Part shown: positions 61,986 to 64,000 of the stretch, in pieces
Layout: each line of letters starts with the position of its first letter
How positions within the stretch are numbered: the stretch's first letter is position 1
DNA from: Duganella sp.
GTDB lineage: Bacteria > Pseudomonadota > Gammaproteobacteria > Burkholderiales > Burkholderiaceae_D
Assembly: GCA_026225475.1 (NCBI GenBank)
Contig: JAMFSU010000156.1
Coordinates: 1-64,000 of the forward strand
Length of the DNA: 64,000 nt
Direction: 5' to 3'
The notes under the pieces: model-generated
Told to the model about the DNA's origin: nothing
Database searches by the model: none
Seen by the model: only the letters and a program-made list of their open reading frames with translations
Made by a program: the position numbers and the translations under genes

Positions 61986-62093
61986 ATGTTGAATTGCATC
62001 GAAAACTCTTCCCATTTCCCCGGAAATTTACGGCCCAAGTTGACCGATGCTTAGACCACAATTCTTCTCACGACAGCGAGTAGGAGAACGGGG

Positions 62094-62408
62094 TGATAAA
62101 CGTGGCCCTACTTGGAGTTATCCGATGCTGGCACACCAGAGACTGCATCATGCTCAAGAAAATTGCCCGCAGGCTGAACATTTCTCGAAACACTATTCGT
62201 CGCTACATCCGAGGCAATCGAACCGTCCTATTCCACAAAGCAATCACCGAGCTCGCTAGATGAATACGCGGCTAGACTTTCTTTGTGGCTGAGCGCCGAG
62301 CCAGTTAAATATCGCAAGCAAAGAAGAACCCTGAAACAGACGCTTCTAGATTTGAAAGAGCTGGGGCATGAGGGATCGCATGACCGTGCATCTGCCTTCG
62401 GAAGGTAG
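62094..62408 (+). pseudogene. IS21-family transposase (IstA) fragment, frameshifted
   Basis: From GTG at 62094 (after GGAGAACGGG) the frame reads VINVALLGVIRCWHTRD, then the helix-turn-helix IARRLNISRNTIRRYIRG. This matches the N-terminus of IstA proteins. Near 62218-62221 the similarity jumps by one base into another frame that continues EPSYS, LDEYAARLSLWLSAEP, YRKQRRTLKQTLLDLKELG and HDRASAF, again IstA-like, and stops at 62406-62408. Only about 105 of some 500 residues remain, and no IstB ATPase follows. A dead remnant. Together with the CTGAGACA repeats it marks an old insertion behind glmS. Confidence 0.75.
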
Positions 62409-62501
62409 GGGGAAATGAGTCAGATGGAGAAGGTCAATTCTGCGAGAAAATTAATATTCTGCGAATTAGACGAATACCATATCTGCAGTGAACTGCATAT
62501 G

Positions 62502-62559
62502 AAAAAGGCCGCAGAGAAGAGTACGACAACTACAAGTCATACTCTCGCCACCTGCGGCC
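62502..62559 (-). terminator. Long imperfect hairpin terminator after the SnoaL-like gene
   Basis: Outer arms GGCCGCAG/CTGCGGCC (62507-62514, 62552-62559) and inner arms AGAGTACGAC/GTCATACTCT (62518-62527, 62536-62545, one G-U/A-C position) enclose an 8-nt loop. On the minus strand the hairpin is followed by five U (A run 62502-62506). It lies about 70 bp past the stop of the gene at 62631. Confidence 0.65.
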
Positions 62560-62630
62560 ATAAATCTACATCTCTAGTTCATCCGCAATCAACTCGCAGA
62601 TCGATGTATTTTTTAGTCAGATAGCACCAA

Positions 62631-63080
62631 TCAAACAGCGCTGATCAGACCGAGTTGTTGCAACGCGAGTACGCCGTCGTCCAGACCCAGCTCTTCGACA
62701 ATCTTGCCGTCCTTCAGACGCAGAACGGTAGTGCCTGTGAAGCGCATCGTGCGACCAGTTGCTGCAGGCAGCGAACCAATCAGAAAATCGCTGAATGCAG
62801 GACCAGTATGTGTACCGCCACCAATCCAACGACCAACGACATAGTCGCCTTCAGCGATCAAGTCTGCTGCGCCGGCAAAAGCCAGATCTGGAAATGCTGC
62901 ACGAAAATCGGCCATGAATGCTTTGATGTCTTCGCGGCCGCGGCGTGGCTCGTGCAACGAATACTGCAAGAGCATATCGGGGGCTGCCAGCTCGTCAACA
63001 ACTGCTGGGTTGTATGTCGTACCCCAGAACTCTGTGAACCAACGACCTACGATTGCTTTGTTATCGGCTGCGTTTGGCAT
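62631..63080 (-). CDS. SnoaL-like (NTF2 superfamily) protein
   Basis: A 149-residue protein of the SnoaL/ester-cyclase type: NKAIVGRWFTEFWGTTYNPAVVDELAAPDMLLQYSL, GREDIKAFMADFRAAFPDLAF, EGDYVVGRWIGGGTHTGPA and the TGTTVLRLKDGKIVEE strand. These cone-shaped folds serve as polyketide cyclases, hydrolases or binding proteins, so no substrate can be given. It is isolated in an accessory stretch between an IS remnant and a DNA-repair gene, a plausible cargo gene. Confidence 0.8.
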   Translation of the reverse strand: MPNAADNKAIVGRWFTEFWGTTYNPAVVDELAAPDMLLQYSLHEPRRGREDIKAFMADFRAAFPDLAFAGAADLIAEGDYVVGRWIGGGTHTGPAFSDFLIGSLPAATGRTMRFTGTTVLRLKDGKIVEELGLDDGVLALQQLGLISAV

Positions 63081-63304
63081 TATGTATTGCTCCTTAGATA
63101 GCGGTTAAAAGAAGACAGCAACAATTGCTTCTCCTTGGCGACAAGAATATCGACGGCACCGAGGCATAGCTCTCCGTTTCTTGCGCACATATACATTTTG
63201 TTTTTGACAGATCGCCAGATCTGTTTTCATCACTTTTCCCAAGCGCATATCGAACGATGAATTTTCCAAAAAATTCTTCCTATCTGTGATTGCAAGAGGT
63301 GACT

Positions 63305-63355
63305 GGGGGATCAGCTCAGTTGGTATGACAGCTTCGATTTAGGCTTTCCACACCA
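63305..63355 (+). other. tRNA-like remnant
   Basis: GGGGGATCAGCTCAGTTGG continues into TATGACAG, an almost intact acceptor 5' strand and D arm of an alanine/isoleucine-type tRNA. The anticodon and T arms are not recognisable, but ACACCA follows at 63350-63355. Probably a degraded or partial tRNA gene, possibly left by an integration event. Confidence 0.45.
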
Positions 63356-63450
63356 TTGATATTTTTAAAAGGAATTCGACCGCAAAGATCGGAGTTTTCG
63401 AAATCGTTCACTCTTCTAAACTCCGTTCATCAAATCAAATGGAGTATCAA

Positions 63451-64000
63451 ATGAACGTCTCACAGCACCCTAATCTTCGATTACGCTTCCGCGCTCCAGA
63501 TACACGCCTGGCAGGTACGATTCGATACAGCATCGGCAGATGCATTTATGGAGCACTTCTGGTTGCCCGAAACAGCGACGGCATCTGTGCGATATTCATC
63601 GGCGATGGCTACGAGGCGTTGCATGAACAACTTGTGGATGCGTTCCCACCACTTCAGTACGCTCTGATTCAGTCTGACTTAGACAGCGATCTTCTTAAAG
63701 TATCGGAATTCGTCAGGGATCCTGAGTGCAAAGTTGTATTGGATATCAGCATTGGAGGCACAAATTTCCAACAGCGCGTATGGAAGATGTTGACTGAAAT
63801 CCCAGCTGGACAGACACGTAGTTATGCCCAGGTTGCGCAACAAATTGGAGTTCCTGGTGCTGTCCGGGCTGTGGCAAGCGCCTGTGCGGCAAATGTACTT
63901 GCGATTGCAATACCTTGTCACCGAGTCGTGCGCAGCGACGGCGCGATTTCCGGTTATCGCTGGGGGCCGGAACGGAAACGAGACATTCTACGTAGCGAGA
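63451..64000 (+). CDS. Methylated-DNA--protein-cysteine methyltransferase (Ada C-terminal/Ogt type), 3' end cut
   Basis: Suicide repair protein that takes alkyl groups from O6-alkylguanine. The visible 183 residues show the ribonuclease-H-like N-domain (IRYSIGRCIYGALLVARNSDGICAIFIGD, very close to the Ada C-terminal half) and the DNA-binding/active-site domain FQQRVWKMLTEIPAGQTRSYAQVA, with acceptor Cys156 in AIPCHRVVRSDG and SGYRWG. There is no AdaA or AraC-type domain in front, so it is not a full Ada regulator. The start ATG at 63451 follows GGAG. Only a few C-terminal residues should be missing beyond the window. Confidence 0.9.
   Translation, partial: MNVSQHPNLRLRFRAPDTRLAGTIRYSIGRCIYGALLVARNSDGICAIFIGDGYEALHEQLVDAFPPLQYALIQSDLDSDLLKVSEFVRDPECKVVLDISIGGTNFQQRVWKMLTEIPAGQTRSYAQVAQQIGVPGAVRAVASACAANVLAIAIPCHRVVRSDGAISGYRWGPERKRDILRSE

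Noticed and set aside
62415..62624. Small open frame between the IS remnant and the SnoaL-like gene
   Set aside because: It spans the long terminator hairpin at 62502-62559 and lacks any family-like sequence.

Overview
The window looks like chromosomal DNA of a betaproteobacterium of the order Burkholderiales, most likely an Oxalobacteraceae member such as a Herminiimonas or Janthinobacterium relative. This is inferred from protein character, gene order and codon use, not from a database search. Most of it is dense housekeeping sequence. The two ends (about 1-560 and 61800-63450) are more AT-rich and carry mobile-element debris.

Layout. 1-388: N-terminal part of a phage/island tyrosine-recombinase integrase, cut by the window edge. 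560-4640 (minus): the conserved block rpmH-rnpA-yidD-yidC-mnmE. In many bacteria dnaA is the next gene beyond rpmH. Here there is about 0.9 kb without a recognisable gene, then the stress kinase cluster prkA-yeaH-spoVR and a Lon-substrate-binding-domain protein (5562-11045, plus). 11098-24803: marC, a WGR-domain protein behind metH, a small MTA/SAH-nucleosidase-like gene, fmt, an SDR, dsbA, a SPOR protein, argS, a membrane protein and priA. 24841-25446: an intergenic region made of two diverged tandem copies (offset 373 bp), each with four DnaA-box-like 9-mers and AT-rich stretches, between priA and hemE. It is a candidate replication origin or DnaA-titration site and the most interesting signal in the window.

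25526-29637: hemE, a periplasmic cyclohexadienyl-dehydratase-like protein, an SGNH hydrolase, a PPK2 kinase and a CoA-binding protein. 29742-36905 (minus): the complete F1Fo ATP synthase operon atpIBEFHAGDC with a good promoter and terminator. 37507-37582: tRNA-Arg(CCG). 37750-41428: a membrane-anchored cytochrome c, an OmpA-type lipoprotein, a YqjD/YqjE-type envelope operon and a class-I glutamine-amidotransferase-like hydrolase. 41709-49067: KefF/KefC-like K+ efflux, DegP/DegQ protease, a QseBC-like two-component system, a DUF2905 protein and a MidA-like methyltransferase.

49151-51430: a FolM/PTR1-type pteridine reductase, folB and ttcA. 51788-57590: a nucleotide-sugar cluster (rfbG, galE, rfbB, rfbC, rfbD) facing a protein with the four short motifs of bacterial sialyltransferases. 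The nucleotidyltransferases that should feed rfbG and rfbB (rfbF, rfbA) are not in the window. 57978-61797: glmU, an Lrp/AsnC regulator and glmS, so UDP-GlcNAc synthesis flanks the envelope sugar genes. 61840-62408: a decayed IS21-family element. 62631-64000: a SnoaL-like protein, a tRNA-like remnant and the start of an Ada/Ogt-type DNA alkyltransferase cut by the right edge.

Several start codons were set by family alignment and ribosome-binding sites rather than by the longest reading frame. The clearest case is rfbD, which appears to start at CTG inside the rfbC stop.
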